Source: Bradyrhizobium guangdongense
GTDB lineage: Bacteria > Pseudomonadota > Alphaproteobacteria > Rhizobiales > Xanthobacteraceae
Direction of reading: 5' to 3'
NCBI RefSeq assembly: GCF_006483445.1
Contig: NZ_PPPT01000181.1
Span: forward strand, 1 to 50,141
DNA length: 50,141 bases
Shown here in pieces: positions 1-7,802 of the stretch. The stretch's first letter is position 1. Each line of letters begins with the position of its first letter. The notes under the pieces were generated by a model that ran no database searches, was not told where the DNA came from, and was given only the letters and a program-made list of their open reading frames with translations. Position numbers and translations under genes: made by a program.

Positions 1-150
1 CCTCTCCCCTTGTGGGAGAGGGTGGCTCGCCGCTCAGCGGCGAGACGGGTGAGGGGTCTCTCTCCGCGAGCGACACTCTTGCATTGGAGTGCGCTGAGAT
101 AACCCCTCATCCGGCGCTTCGCGCCACCTTCTCCCACAAGGGGAGAAGGA
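1..150. repeat. Large imperfect inverted repeat (intergenic palindromic element)
   Basis: The two ends are reverse complements with a few mismatches. The left arm (about 1-27) has CCCCTTGTGGGAGAGGGTGGC and the right arm (about 121-149) has GCCACCTTCTCCCACAAGGG. Inner segments also pair: GGGTGAGGGGT near 48-58 with ACCCCTCATCC near 103-113. The unit sits downstream of the leftward gene ending at 159. It resembles the dispersed intergenic palindromes common in Bradyrhizobium. It could act as a bidirectional terminator or be a non-autonomous mobile element. The left boundary may lie outside the window. Confidence 0.7.
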
Positions 151-158
151 AGAGGTCG

Positions 159-419
159 TCACCCGTATTTCAGCTTCATGTACAAAATGCCGCCCGCAAG
201 CACGAAGGTGATCGCGTTGGCGACGACGAGCGGGGCATCGCCGGACAGCAGGCCGTAGACGAGCCACAGCACGATACCGAGCACCAACACGAGGAACATG
301 CCGAGCGAGATGTCCTCGGTGGAGCGGCTCTTCCAGACCTTGATGAATTGCGGAGCGAAGGCGAGGGTGGTGCAGGTTGCGGCCGCAAACCCCAGCATTT
401 TGACGACGAACGGTTCCAT
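159..419 (-). CDS. SemiSWEET-type small sugar transporter (MtN3/PQ-loop family)
   Basis: An 86-residue, very hydrophobic protein with three predicted membrane spans at about residues 5-22, 38-57 and 63-82. That is the size and topology of bacterial SemiSWEETs, which dimerise in the inner membrane and move sugars by facilitated diffusion. The PQ-loop signature FAPQFIKVWKSRSTEDIS lies in helix 1 and the following loop, and ends with the S/T-x-D-I-S typical of the family. I chose the internal ATG at 419 because an upstream in-frame start would add an implausible hydrophilic tail. It lies 52 bases after glgA on the same strand, so it is probably cotranscribed with glgCA. A link to glucose or sucrose export is an inference from context. 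Confidence 0.8.
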   Translation of the reverse strand: MEPFVVKMLGFAAATCTTLAFAPQFIKVWKSRSTEDISLGMFLVLVLGIVLWLVYGLLSGDAPLVVANAITFVLAGGILYMKLKYG

Positions 420-471
420 GCCGGCTGCATAGCATGGATTCGCTGATGGGAAATGCGGCAGCGAACCCCGT

Positions 472-1929
472 TCAAACCCGGCGTGACACCATGATGTCGC
501 GATAGAGCGCGGCATATTGGCCGGCCCGGTTGCGCCAGGAGACGTCGGTCGCCATGCCGCTTTGCTGCAGCCGGCGCCAGGTCACATGATCGTGAAACGC
601 GATGTTGGCCTTGCGCAGCGCGGCGCCGAGGTTGTCCGATGTCACCGGGCCGAACTTGAAGCCGGTCGCAGCATTGCCCGATGAATCGGCCTCGCCGATG
701 TCGACCACGGTATCCTCCAGGCCGCCGACGCGCGCGACGATCGGGACGGCGCCATAGCGCAGCGCGCAGAGTTGCGTCAGGCCGCATGGCTCGAAGCGCG
801 ACGGCACGACCAGCGCATCCGAGCCCGCCTGCACGAGATGCGCGAGGATCTCGTCATAGCCGATCACGGCGGCGATGCGGCCCGGATGGGCGCGCGCCGC
901 AGCCTTGTAGCCTTCCTGCAGGTCCGAATCCCCGCTGCCGAGCAGCGCGAGCTGCATGCCCTCGCCGAGAACGGTCGGGATGTTCTGCAGCAGGAGGTCA
1001 AGGCCCTTCTGCCACGACAGCCGGCTGATGACACCGAGCAGCAGCGAGTCCGGCGAGGGATCGAGGTTGAATTGCCGCTGGAGTGCCGCCTTGTTCGCTG
1101 CGCGAAACGGCAGGTCCTCGGCGCTGAAGCGGTAGGCGATGTGCGTATCGGTTTCCGGATTCCAGACGGACGTGTCGATGCCGTTGAGGATCCCGCTCAG
1201 GACGCCCGACCGCTCGCGCAGCAGGCCGCCGAGCCCCATGCCGCCTTCATCGCTCTGGATTTCCTGGGCGTAGGTCGGCGACACCGTGGTGATGCGATCG
1301 GCGAATTGCAGGCCGGCCTTGAGCAGGCTGATCGATCCGTAATATTCGACGCCATGGATGTTGAACGAACCGGGCGGCAGCCCGAACGGGCCCAGCATCT
1401 CGTAGGGAAACTTGCCCTGATAGGCCATGTTGTGGATGGTCATGACGGTGCCGGGCCGCGGCCGGTCGGCGTAGTGCAGATAGGCCGGAGCGAGCCCTGC
1501 CTGCCAGTCATGGGCGTGCACGATATCGGGCACGAAAGAGGGGATGGCACCAAGCCCGATCTCCGCCGCCATGCGCGAGAGCGCGGCGAAGCGCAGGCCG
1601 TTGTCGGGCCAGTCGTGCCCTTCGGATGTCAGATAGGGATTGCCGGGCCGGTCGTACAAATGCGGCGCGTCGAGCACGAAGAGATCGAAGCCGTCGCGCG
1701 CGCCGCCGAGCACGCGTATCGGGCCGCCGAAGAATTCGGGCCAGCGCAACAGTTCGTCGGCGTCCGGAAGCGCGCGGATGACGCTCGGATATCCCGGCAC
1801 CAGCGTTCGCATGTCGACGCCATGCGCCGCCAGCGCAGAGGGAAGCGCGCCGGTGACGTCGGCCAGCCCCCCTGTCTTGATAATCGGATAGATTTCGGAA
1901 GCGACCGCAAGGACGCGAATGGACGTCAT
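472..1929 (-). CDS. glgA: Glycogen synthase (ADP-glucose type, GT5)
   Basis: A 485-residue protein, full length for the family. It transfers glucose from ADP-glucose to the non-reducing end of an alpha-1,4-glucan in the cytoplasm. The N-terminal ADP-glucose loop reads SEIYPIIKTGGLADV (from about residue 11). The C-terminal Rossmann domain carries VVPSRFEPCGLTQLCALRYG, the GT5 nucleotide-sugar motif with its Glu and Cys. The start overlaps the glgC stop by four bases (ATGA), which implies translational coupling in a glgC-glgA operon. No glgB, glgX or glgP is visible in the window, so the rest of the pathway probably lies beyond the left edge or elsewhere. Confidence 0.95.
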   Translation of the reverse strand: MTSIRVLAVASEIYPIIKTGGLADVTGALPSALAAHGVDMRTLVPGYPSVIRALPDADELLRWPEFFGGPIRVLGGARDGFDLFVLDAPHLYDRPGNPYLTSEGHDWPDNGLRFAALSRMAAEIGLGAIPSFVPDIVHAHDWQAGLAPAYLHYADRPRPGTVMTIHNMAYQGKFPYEMLGPFGLPPGSFNIHGVEYYGSISLLKAGLQFADRITTVSPTYAQEIQSDEGGMGLGGLLRERSGVLSGILNGIDTSVWNPETDTHIAYRFSAEDLPFRAANKAALQRQFNLDPSPDSLLLGVISRLSWQKGLDLLLQNIPTVLGEGMQLALLGSGDSDLQEGYKAAARAHPGRIAAVIGYDEILAHLVQAGSDALVVPSRFEPCGLTQLCALRYGAVPIVARVGGLEDTVVDIGEADSSGNAATGFKFGPVTSDNLGAALRKANIAFHDHVTWRRLQQSGMATDVSWRNRAGQYAALYRDIMVSRRV

Positions 1930-3188
1930 TTATTCAACCCGTCGATCATCGTCTGGGTGATGAGCGAGATGCCCTGGTCGGTGGTGCGGAACCGCCTGGC
2001 GTCCTCCAAGGGATCCTCGCCGACGACGAGACCTTCGGGAATCTCGACGCCGCGGTCGATCACGACGTTTTTCAGCCGCGCACCGCGTCCGACATTCACA
2101 TACGGCATGATCACGGCGTTCTCGACATTGGCAAAGGAATTGATGCGCACGCCGGTGAACAGCAGCGAGCGGCGCAGCGATGCGCCCGAGATGATGCAGC
2201 CGCCAGAGACCAGCGAGGTCACCGCCTGGCCGCGCCGGTTCTCCTCGTCATGGACGAACTTTGCCGGCGGTGTGATCTCGGCGTAGGTCCAGATCGGCCA
2301 CGAGCGGTCGAACAGGTCGAGCTCCGGCACAACGTCGGTGAGGTCGATATTGGCGGCCCAATAGGCATCGACGGTGCCGGCGTCGCGCCAGTAGGAGCGG
2401 GGATCGTCGCCCGACCTCACGCAGGAGCTCGAGAACTGGTGCGCGATGGCGCGGCCATGCTTGACGACATAGGGGATGATGTCCTTGCCGAAATCATGGC
2501 TCGAATTCGGATCGTCGGCGTCGCGCTTCAGCTCGTCGAACAGGAATTTGGAATCGAAGACATAGATGCCCATGCTGGCGAGCGACTTGTCGGGCTTGCC
2601 GGGCATCGGCGGCGGATCGGCGGGCTTCTCCAGGAACGACTTGATGACGCCGTCGTCGTCGATGTCCATGATGCCGAAGCCGGAGGATTCCGCACGCGGC
2701 ATTTCGAGGCAGCCGACCGTGACGTCGGCGCGGCTCTCGACGTGCTGCTTCAGCATGATTTCGTAGTCCATCTTGTAGACGTGATCGCCGGCGAGCAGCA
2801 CGATGTATTTCGCGCCATGGGATTCGATGATGTCGATGTTCTGGTACACGGCGTCAGCCGTGCCGACATACCACATGTTCTCCGAGACGCGCTGGCTGGC
2901 GGGGAGAATGTCGAAACTCTCGTTACGTTCCGGGCGGAAGAAGTTCCAGCCCATTTGCAGGTGCCGGATCAGGCTGTGCGCCTTGTACTGGGTTGCGACC
3001 GCGATGCGGCGAATGCCGGAATTGACCGCGTTGGACAATGCGAAATCGATGATGCGGGACTTGCCGCCGAAATAGACGGCAGGCTTGGCGCGCCGGTCGG
3101 TGAGCTCCATCAGTCGCGACCCTCGTCCCCCGGCCAGAACAAAGGCCAGGGCTTGGCGCGCCAGCGGCTCATTTCCAACTCTACTCAT
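1926..3188 (-). CDS. glgC: Glucose-1-phosphate adenylyltransferase (ADP-glucose pyrophosphorylase)
   Basis: A 420-residue protein of normal length. It makes ADP-glucose from ATP and glucose-1-phosphate, the committed and allosterically controlled step of bacterial glycogen synthesis. The nucleotidyltransferase P-loop is AFVLAGGRGSRLMELTDRRA, followed by KPAVYFGGKSRIIDFALSN, the activator and substrate region. The C-terminal part has the hexapeptide-like left-handed beta-helix (around VSGGCIISGASLRRSLLFTG). The ATG at 3188 was preferred over an upstream in-frame start because CTCGGGAGGATGAC gives a strong ribosome binding site directly before it. It is first in the glgC-glgA order. Confidence 0.95.
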   Translation of the reverse strand: MSRVGNEPLARQALAFVLAGGRGSRLMELTDRRAKPAVYFGGKSRIIDFALSNAVNSGIRRIAVATQYKAHSLIRHLQMGWNFFRPERNESFDILPASQRVSENMWYVGTADAVYQNIDIIESHGAKYIVLLAGDHVYKMDYEIMLKQHVESRADVTVGCLEMPRAESSGFGIMDIDDDGVIKSFLEKPADPPPMPGKPDKSLASMGIYVFDSKFLFDELKRDADDPNSSHDFGKDIIPYVVKHGRAIAHQFSSSCVRSGDDPRSYWRDAGTVDAYWAANIDLTDVVPELDLFDRSWPIWTYAEITPPAKFVHDEENRRGQAVTSLVSGGCIISGASLRRSLLFTGVRINSFANVENAVIMPYVNVGRGARLKNVVIDRGVEIPEGLVVGEDPLEDARRFRTTDQGISLITQTMIDGLNK

Positions 3189-3324
3189 GTCATCCTCCCG
3201 AGGACGCTGATTTATCGCTTCAAACCTTCCGTTCTCGAAAGGCCGGCCGGGCCGCCACGGCATCGAATTCTAACGGCACGGATAACAATTCGGAAAGCGG
3301 CATGTTGGTTGCTCGGCCGTTCTC

Positions 3325-4320
3325 TCATTCGACCACTTCGTCGGCGAGCGTCAGCAGGGTGGCCGGCACGGTGATGCCGAGCTGCCTGGCGGTCCTGAGG
3401 TTGACGATCAGCACGAATTTGCTGGCCTGCTCGACAGGGAGATCGCCGGGATGTGCGCCCTGGATGATCCTGGCGGCGTAGATGCCGGCGCGCCGGAAGT
3501 CGTCGAGCAGATCGGCGGAGTAGCTCATCAGGAGGCCCGCACGCGCCCAGTCGGTGTAGACGTCGAGCGTCGGCTTGCTCGTGGCCGCGGCCAGCGGAAT
3601 GACGCGCGCCATGTTGTTGTAGAGTACGGAGTCGCCGGAAATGTAGAACGCGCTGACCTCGTCCTTCACGCCCGCCGCGAACGCCGCGTCGAGGTCGTCG
3701 AGCGTCTTGATCAGATAGGGTGAGAGCGCAAAGCCGAGTTTTGGCGCGACGCGTCCCAGCGCACTTTGCTCCATCGCTGCGAGTACGCCGGCTTCGGTCC
3801 CGATCATGCCGAGGCGCGTCAGGTTCGGCACCAGTTCCTTGAAGAAACCGAAGCGCTTTTCGGTCAGGCTTTCCTCGCCCCCGACGGCGTTCATCACATT
3901 GCCGGTCGCCATCCCGCCGGGCTTCGTGTAGCTCCGCACGAGCCCGTACGCGATGGGGTCGGCCGCAAACGAGGTGAAGACCAGCGGCGCGTTCGGCAAT
4001 TCGTCCCGCATCGTGCGCACGGCCGCACCTGAGGCGACGAAGACGCGAGGTTTCAGTGCGTCGAGCTCCCTTGCAAGTCCGGGCAGCCGCGAGAAGTCGC
4101 CATTCGCAAAACGCAACGCGAGCGTGTAGCCGGTCCCCTCGACGAGGCCCATCTCCTTCAGGCCCGCGCGCACCGCCTCGACCCGTTGCCGGGCAAGCTC
4201 CGCGCCTCCCGGTACCAGCATCGCGATGACAGGCGGGCTCGCATCCTTTTGGGCCAACGCGGCCGCCGGCCAGGTGGCCGCGACACCCGCCGCAAGCCGC
4301 AGAAAAGCCCGCCGCTTCAT
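3325..4320 (-). CDS. ABC transporter substrate-binding protein (ABC_sub_bind/TrpX-like), orphan
   Basis: A 331-residue exported protein. The N-terminus MKRRAFLRLAAGVAATWPAA is a Tat/Sec-like signal ending at ALAQ. The mature part has two type-1 periplasmic-binding lobes with the family phrases VIAMLVPGGAELARQRVEA, RFANGDFSRLPGLARELD and APLVFTSFAADPIAYGLV. In this family such proteins deliver small ligands (amino-acid-like compounds in the TrpX branch) to an inner-membrane importer. No permease or ATPase gene is next to it: glgC lies downstream and an unknown gene lies divergently upstream. It is therefore an orphan in this window and its ligand is unknown. ATG 4320 was chosen because the twin-arginine signal begins there. 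Confidence 0.8.
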   Translation of the reverse strand: MKRRAFLRLAAGVAATWPAAALAQKDASPPVIAMLVPGGAELARQRVEAVRAGLKEMGLVEGTGYTLALRFANGDFSRLPGLARELDALKPRVFVASGAAVRTMRDELPNAPLVFTSFAADPIAYGLVRSYTKPGGMATGNVMNAVGGEESLTEKRFGFFKELVPNLTRLGMIGTEAGVLAAMEQSALGRVAPKLGFALSPYLIKTLDDLDAAFAAGVKDEVSAFYISGDSVLYNNMARVIPLAAATSKPTLDVYTDWARAGLLMSYSADLLDDFRRAGIYAARIIQGAHPGDLPVEQASKFVLIVNLRTARQLGITVPATLLTLADEVVE

Positions 4321-4528
4321 GCGGTTTCCCCCCGAATTGCCCGAATTTCGGGCCGGCTCGATCAAATCACAGGGATCGGCCCGGGGCCAGCCGGGGCGGG
4401 GCGGCTTCGGCGTCACCTGTCTCTCGATTTCCCGCGTTTTGTGAAGTGGCGCCTACCCCGGGGTCGGGAGGAAGTGGTAGGCTGCGTCATATTTTTCGAA
4501 TTGCTTACTTATATGATTGGATTCAGCG

Positions 4529-4975
4529 ATGGCCTCCGCTTACGGACTGCTTGGCCTGTTTCGACTGCTGACCGTCGGACTCGCCTACCTGACAGGTCCC
4601 CAGGATCAGCTTCAACCGGCGCGCAATCTCGAAGCCGCCTGGCAGGTGCTGGCGCCTTGCGCCGAGACCGTCTCGTTCGACGGCGCCTGGACGATGTCGC
4701 TGAACGAGCATGGCGGCGCGATCGTCAACAGCGATCGGCACGGACAGCGGCTTCAGGGGCATTGGGAGCTGCTCGATGCGAAGGCGCAATCCTATCGCAT
4801 CGACGTGCTGGCTTTCGGCAACGATTTTGTCGTCGTGCCGACCGCTGCCGGTTGCCTGCTCGGCTCGGGGACGCTGCACAAGGTCGATCTGAAACTGAGC
4901 TGGTTCATGCGCGACAAGCCCGACCGCGAGGATCTGGTCGCCTCGGTGTCTCCAGCGCATGTGACAATGAAGTAG
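4529..4975 (+). CDS. Hypothetical protein, possibly membrane-anchored
   Basis: I do not recognise this 148-residue protein. The first 20 or so residues (MASAYGLLGLFRLLTVGLAY) are hydrophobic and could be a signal or membrane anchor. The rest is soluble beta-rich sequence (FDGAWTMSLNEHGGAIVN, LQGHWELLD, YRIDVLAFGNDFVVVPTA), reminiscent of a small lipocalin-like or AprI-type barrel, but this is weak. There are two cysteines, one near residue 48 and one near 115. A TTG codon 12 bases upstream is an alternative start. Neither start has a convincing ribosome binding site. The gene stands alone between a leftward binding-protein gene and a rightward Gly/Tyr-rich protein gene. Confidence 0.6.
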   Translation: MASAYGLLGLFRLLTVGLAYLTGPQDQLQPARNLEAAWQVLAPCAETVSFDGAWTMSLNEHGGAIVNSDRHGQRLQGHWELLDAKAQSYRIDVLAFGNDFVVVPTAAGCLLGSGTLHKVDLKLSWFMRDKPDREDLVASVSPAHVTMK

Positions 4976-5021
4976 CTGTCCAGCCACGCCGCACTCGGCC
5001 AAACTCGCTGGCCAGAACATT

Positions 5022-5044
5022 GCCGGCGGCGCCCCTCCGCCGGC
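5022..5044 (+). terminator. GC-rich hairpin after the gene at 4529-4975
   Basis: GCCGGCGG (5022-5029) pairs perfectly with CCGCCGGC (5037-5044) across a seven-base loop, 47 bases after the stop codon. There is no T-run, so it is a hairpin of uncertain terminator strength. Confidence 0.4.
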
Positions 5045-5169
5045 TCCGCGCGCCTTGTGCGCTGCACGCGGGATCGGAACCGCAAATCAAGGCTTTGACT
5101 CAGCGCAAATAAATTCGATCATGGTGTGCGATCTTTTTCCGAGCGAAACGTCAGACAGGGAGTAAGGCG

Positions 5170-5640
5170 ATGAGTATCTGGAAAACGGCGATGGCCTGCG
5201 CGCTGGCGAGCGTCGTCATGGCCGGTCAGGTGGAGCAGGCCGCGGCGGCGCCGATGCCGACCAATGTCGCAACGATGAAGGCAATGGTCACTGACGACAC
5301 GACGCCGGTGCATTGGCGCGGCGGCGGCTGGGGTTTGGGCTTCGGTGCCCTTGCGGCCGGCGCCATCATTGGCGGCGCCATCGCGAGCGCGCCTTATGGT
5401 TATGGCTACGGCTATCCAGGCTATGGCTATGGCTATGCGCCGGCCTATTACGGTTATGGCCCCGGCTACGGTTACGCGCCGTCCTACGGCTATGCCCCGT
5501 CCTATGGCTACGCGCCGTACTACGGCTATCGCCGCTACTATCGGCCCTATCGCGTGGTGCGTCCCTATTATGGCCCGCGCTACGGTTACTATCGGCCGTA
5601 CCGCCCCTACGTCCGTCACTACTATCGCCGTTACTGGTGA
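5170..5640 (+). CDS. Exported Gly/Tyr-rich low-complexity protein
   Basis: A 156-residue protein with a Sec signal peptide (MSIWKTAMACALASVVMAGQ, cleavage probably after AAAA or AAAAP near residue 28). A glycine/alanine segment at about 50-73 (WGLGFGALAAGAIIGGAIAS) looks like a glycine-zipper stretch. The C-terminal half is built of G-Y-G-Y, Y-G-Y-A-P and RYYRPY units, with tyrosine and glycine dominating. Such proteins are frequent in Bradyrhizobium and are presumed envelope or surface proteins, but no biochemical function is established that I can cite. A good ribosome binding site (GGGAGTAAGGCG) precedes the ATG. It lies 18 bases before the coiled-coil gene at 5659, so the two may be cotranscribed. 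Confidence 0.75.
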   Translation: MSIWKTAMACALASVVMAGQVEQAAAAPMPTNVATMKAMVTDDTTPVHWRGGGWGLGFGALAAGAIIGGAIASAPYGYGYGYPGYGYGYAPAYYGYGPGYGYAPSYGYAPSYGYAPYYGYRRYYRPYRVVRPYYGPRYGYYRPYRPYVRHYYRRYW

Positions 5641-5658
5641 GCACGGCGGGAGGCATCC

Positions 5659-6258
5659 ATGGCAAGCCAGGCGCATTTCTATCTGAACTGGGCCAAGGAA
5701 CGGATCGACGAGATGGACGCCATGCTCGGCACGCTGGAGAGCAGGATGAGCCAGCTCACGGCTGACGCGCGCGCCGCGACGGAAAAAACCGTCGTGGACC
5801 TGCGCGGCCGGCGCGAAGCGTTCTTCGGCGAGATGAAGAAGCAGGGCGAGGCGGGCGAGGCTGCCTGGGCGCAAGCCAAGCAGCAGCTCGACACGCAATG
5901 GACGGCCTTTCAGGGCGAGGCCAACAAATATCTCGAGAAGGCGATGCAGCAGGCCAAGCAGCAGCAGACCGCCTTCGAGGAGATCGGCGCCGCGCAGGTC
6001 AAGGCGTGGCGGGAGGCTGCGGAGAAATTCCAGGCCTCGTCAGCCGAATTCGCCACCGATCGTCGCGCCAAGATGGAAGCAAGCGCCCAGGAAATGAAGG
6101 CGGGCGCGTCGGCCGCGGAAGCAAGACTGCAGGAGCTCGCCAAGGCCGGCGCGGCATCCTGGAGCGCCTGGAGCACGGCGCTCACGGAATCGCGCGCCGC
6201 GTTCGACCGCGCCAATCAGGCGGCGTGGGACTCGTTCAAGCGGTCGTCCGGGCAGTAA
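5659..6258 (+). CDS. Long amphipathic-helix/coiled-coil protein of unknown function
   Basis: A 199-residue protein, almost entirely helical, rich in Ala, Glu, Gln, Lys and Arg with no membrane span and no signal peptide. The pattern (for example AWAQAKQQLDTQWTAFQGEA and ATDRRAKMEASAQEMKAGAS) is an amphipathic heptad or 11-residue repeat. It resembles phasins or apolipoprotein-like helices that coat granules or membranes. That is an analogy: no polyhydroxyalkanoate gene is nearby. Conserved-looking aromatic starts (HFYLNWAKERIDEMDAML) may form a capping helix. It starts 18 bases after the Gly/Tyr-rich gene and is followed by a strong terminator. Confidence 0.7.
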   Translation: MASQAHFYLNWAKERIDEMDAMLGTLESRMSQLTADARAATEKTVVDLRGRREAFFGEMKKQGEAGEAAWAQAKQQLDTQWTAFQGEANKYLEKAMQQAKQQQTAFEEIGAAQVKAWREAAEKFQASSAEFATDRRAKMEASAQEMKAGASAAEARLQELAKAGAASWSAWSTALTESRAAFDRANQAAWDSFKRSSGQ

Positions 6259-6280
6259 GTCAGAGCGAGAGCCATCCGTG

Positions 6281-6308
6281 CAGCCGGCCCCGTTGGGCCG
6301 GCTGTTTC
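6281..6308 (+). terminator. Rho-independent terminator
   Basis: CAGCCGGCCC and GGGCCGGCTG form a perfect 10-base-pair stem with the four-base loop CGTT, followed at once by TTTCATT. It lies 22 bases after the coiled-coil gene stop. Confidence 0.85.
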
Positions 6309-6490
6309 ATTCCCGGATCAAGTGGTCGTGAGCAGAGAACGAGACCTTCGGCGCAACCGCAATCGCCGAAAGATTCGTGCTGCATATGTCGCTGTCGGCA
6401 ACAGCCTTGTTGCTATTTACATCGCGCCCCTTGCCGCCCGATGCTCGCCGTCAAAAATCAAATTGACGATGAACCCGGGAGATCCTGGCC

Positions 6491-7336
6491 ATGGGCCTGC
6501 AAGAAACAAAAATCGAATCGCTTCCCTTCGTCACCGCCGAACTCAACTATCTCGCACCGACCTCGGGCAAGCCGCGCACTTACGCGTTCGATCCACCGCC
6601 GGGCGAGCCCAAAAGCACCTCGCTGCCCGAGCCGCATCAAGTGCCGATCTTCGACGCGCGCCTGATCGCCGACAATTTCTCGCTCGACCGCGAAGGCTTT
6701 GGGCTGGTGCGCCACCCGACGCGGGTGAAGGACTTCTATAACGACGAGGAGGTGAGGTCGGTCTACTATCCCGCCGTCGTGGCGTTTCTCAGGGCAACGC
6801 TCAAGGCCGATCGCGTCGTCATTTTCGATCACACCGTGCGCAAGCGCGTCGACGGCGCGGCCGACATCCGAGGCGGCGGTCCGCGTCAGCCGGCGACGCG
6901 CGTCCATGTCGACCAGACCATTCTCTCCGGTGCGAACCGCGTACGCGAGCATCTGCCCGATGAAGCCGACGAGCTGCTGAAGGGCCGCGTGCAGGTGATC
7001 AATCTCTGGCGCCCGATCCGGGGTCCTCTGAGGGATTCGCCGCTGGCGATGGCCGACGGCACCACCGTTGCGCCTGACGATCTCGTCGCCTCCGACCTGA
7101 TATATCCGAACCGGCGCGGCGAGACCTATTCAGTCAAGTACAATCCCAATCACCGCTGGTTCTATTTCCCGGAGATGACGCCGGACGAGGCGCTGCTGCT
7201 GAAGTGCTACGACTCCGCAACCGACGGCCGCACCCGCTTCGCTCCGCACACTGCCTTCGTCGATCCGACCACGCCGGCGGACGCCGCCCCGCGCGAAAGC
7301 ATCGAGTTGCGGACGCTGGTGTTCCACAAGCCGTAA
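6491..7336 (+). CDS. CmcJ/NvfI-family putative non-haem oxygenase-like protein
   Basis: A 281-residue cytoplasmic protein of the CmcJ/NvfI group, named after a cephamycin C methoxylation protein and a fungal isomerase/oxygenase. The family phrases are present: an N-terminal strand region (VTAELNYLAPTSGKPRTY), VVIFDHTVRKR near residue 115, RVHVDQT near residue 138 with a His-x-Asp pair, LINLWRPIRGPLRDSPLA-like sequence near 170, and FAPHTAFVDP near 253 with a second His. The HxD...H arrangement would fit iron and 2-oxoglutarate binding. The start was set at the ATG after GAGATCCTGGCC. It stands alone and is followed by a long hairpin. The substrate is unknown. Confidence 0.75.
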   Translation: MGLQETKIESLPFVTAELNYLAPTSGKPRTYAFDPPPGEPKSTSLPEPHQVPIFDARLIADNFSLDREGFGLVRHPTRVKDFYNDEEVRSVYYPAVVAFLRATLKADRVVIFDHTVRKRVDGAADIRGGGPRQPATRVHVDQTILSGANRVREHLPDEADELLKGRVQVINLWRPIRGPLRDSPLAMADGTTVAPDDLVASDLIYPNRRGETYSVKYNPNHRWFYFPEMTPDEALLLKCYDSATDGRTRFAPHTAFVDPTTPADAAPRESIELRTLVFHKP

Positions 7337-7344
7337 CAATCTTT

Positions 7345-7380
7345 GATGGACCTGCCGGGATCGTTCCCGGCAGTTCCATC
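7345..7380 (+). terminator. Long inverted repeat downstream of the CmcJ-like gene
   Basis: GATGGA-C-CTGCCGGG pairs with CCCGGCAG-T-TCCATC around the loop ATCGTT, giving 14 pairs with one mismatch. It begins nine bases after the stop codon. No T-run follows, so termination may be weak or the hairpin may protect the 3' end. Confidence 0.6.
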
Positions 7381-7440
7381 GGAACTTCCGGGAACAGTCA
7401 GACGTTTGAGCGCGGGGCAGGGCCAACCGGGAGCGGTGCC

Positions 7441-7755
7441 GTGCGAGCGCTGACGATTTCATCGATCTGTGTTGCGACGTTTTCTCTTCCCGTCCTCTCT
7501 GACGCCCATGCCGAAAGCGGGCTTGCCTCATACTACGGATATAGCAAAGCCGGCAAGAACGGGGAGATGACCTGTGCCCATCGCACGCGTGCGTTCGGCA
7601 GCGTGCTCAGGGTGTCCTATGGCGGTCGCTCGATTCAATGCCGCGTCAATGATCGCGGTCCCTTCATCCGTGGCCGCATCGTCGATCTCTCCGTCCCCGC
7701 CGCCCGCGCGCTCGGCATGATGAGCGCAGGCGTGGTGCGCGTCTCGGTGGATTAG
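7441..7755 (+). CDS. RlpA-like double-psi beta-barrel exported protein
   Basis: A 104-residue protein with a signal peptide (residues 1 to about 24, ending ALA-like at SDAHA) and a single RlpA domain. The domain has ASYYGYSKAGKNGEMTCAHR, the conserved entry, then the core VNDRGPFIRGRIVDLSVPAA and the C-terminal ARALGMMSAGVVRVSV. RlpA proteins bind or cleave peptidoglycan glycan strands lacking stem peptides. This one has no SPOR domain, so septal targeting is not expected. I chose the GTG at 7441 because the signal peptide begins there. Longer upstream readings overlap the hairpin and encode no recognisable sequence. It lies 47 bases before the Gfo/Idh/MocA gene. Confidence 0.8.
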   Translation: MRALTISSICVATFSLPVLSDAHAESGLASYYGYSKAGKNGEMTCAHRTRAFGSVLRVSYGGRSIQCRVNDRGPFIRGRIVDLSVPAARALGMMSAGVVRVSVD

Positions 7756-7802
7756 GCTGGCAGCCGCGCTATAGTGCCGCCCAAACCGGGGGCGAGGGCG
7801 CG

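Noticed and set aside
5390..5640. Apparent tandem DNA repeat or CRISPR-like array
   Set aside because: The repetition comes from Gly-Tyr codons of a protein. Units are irregular and there are no uniform spacers.
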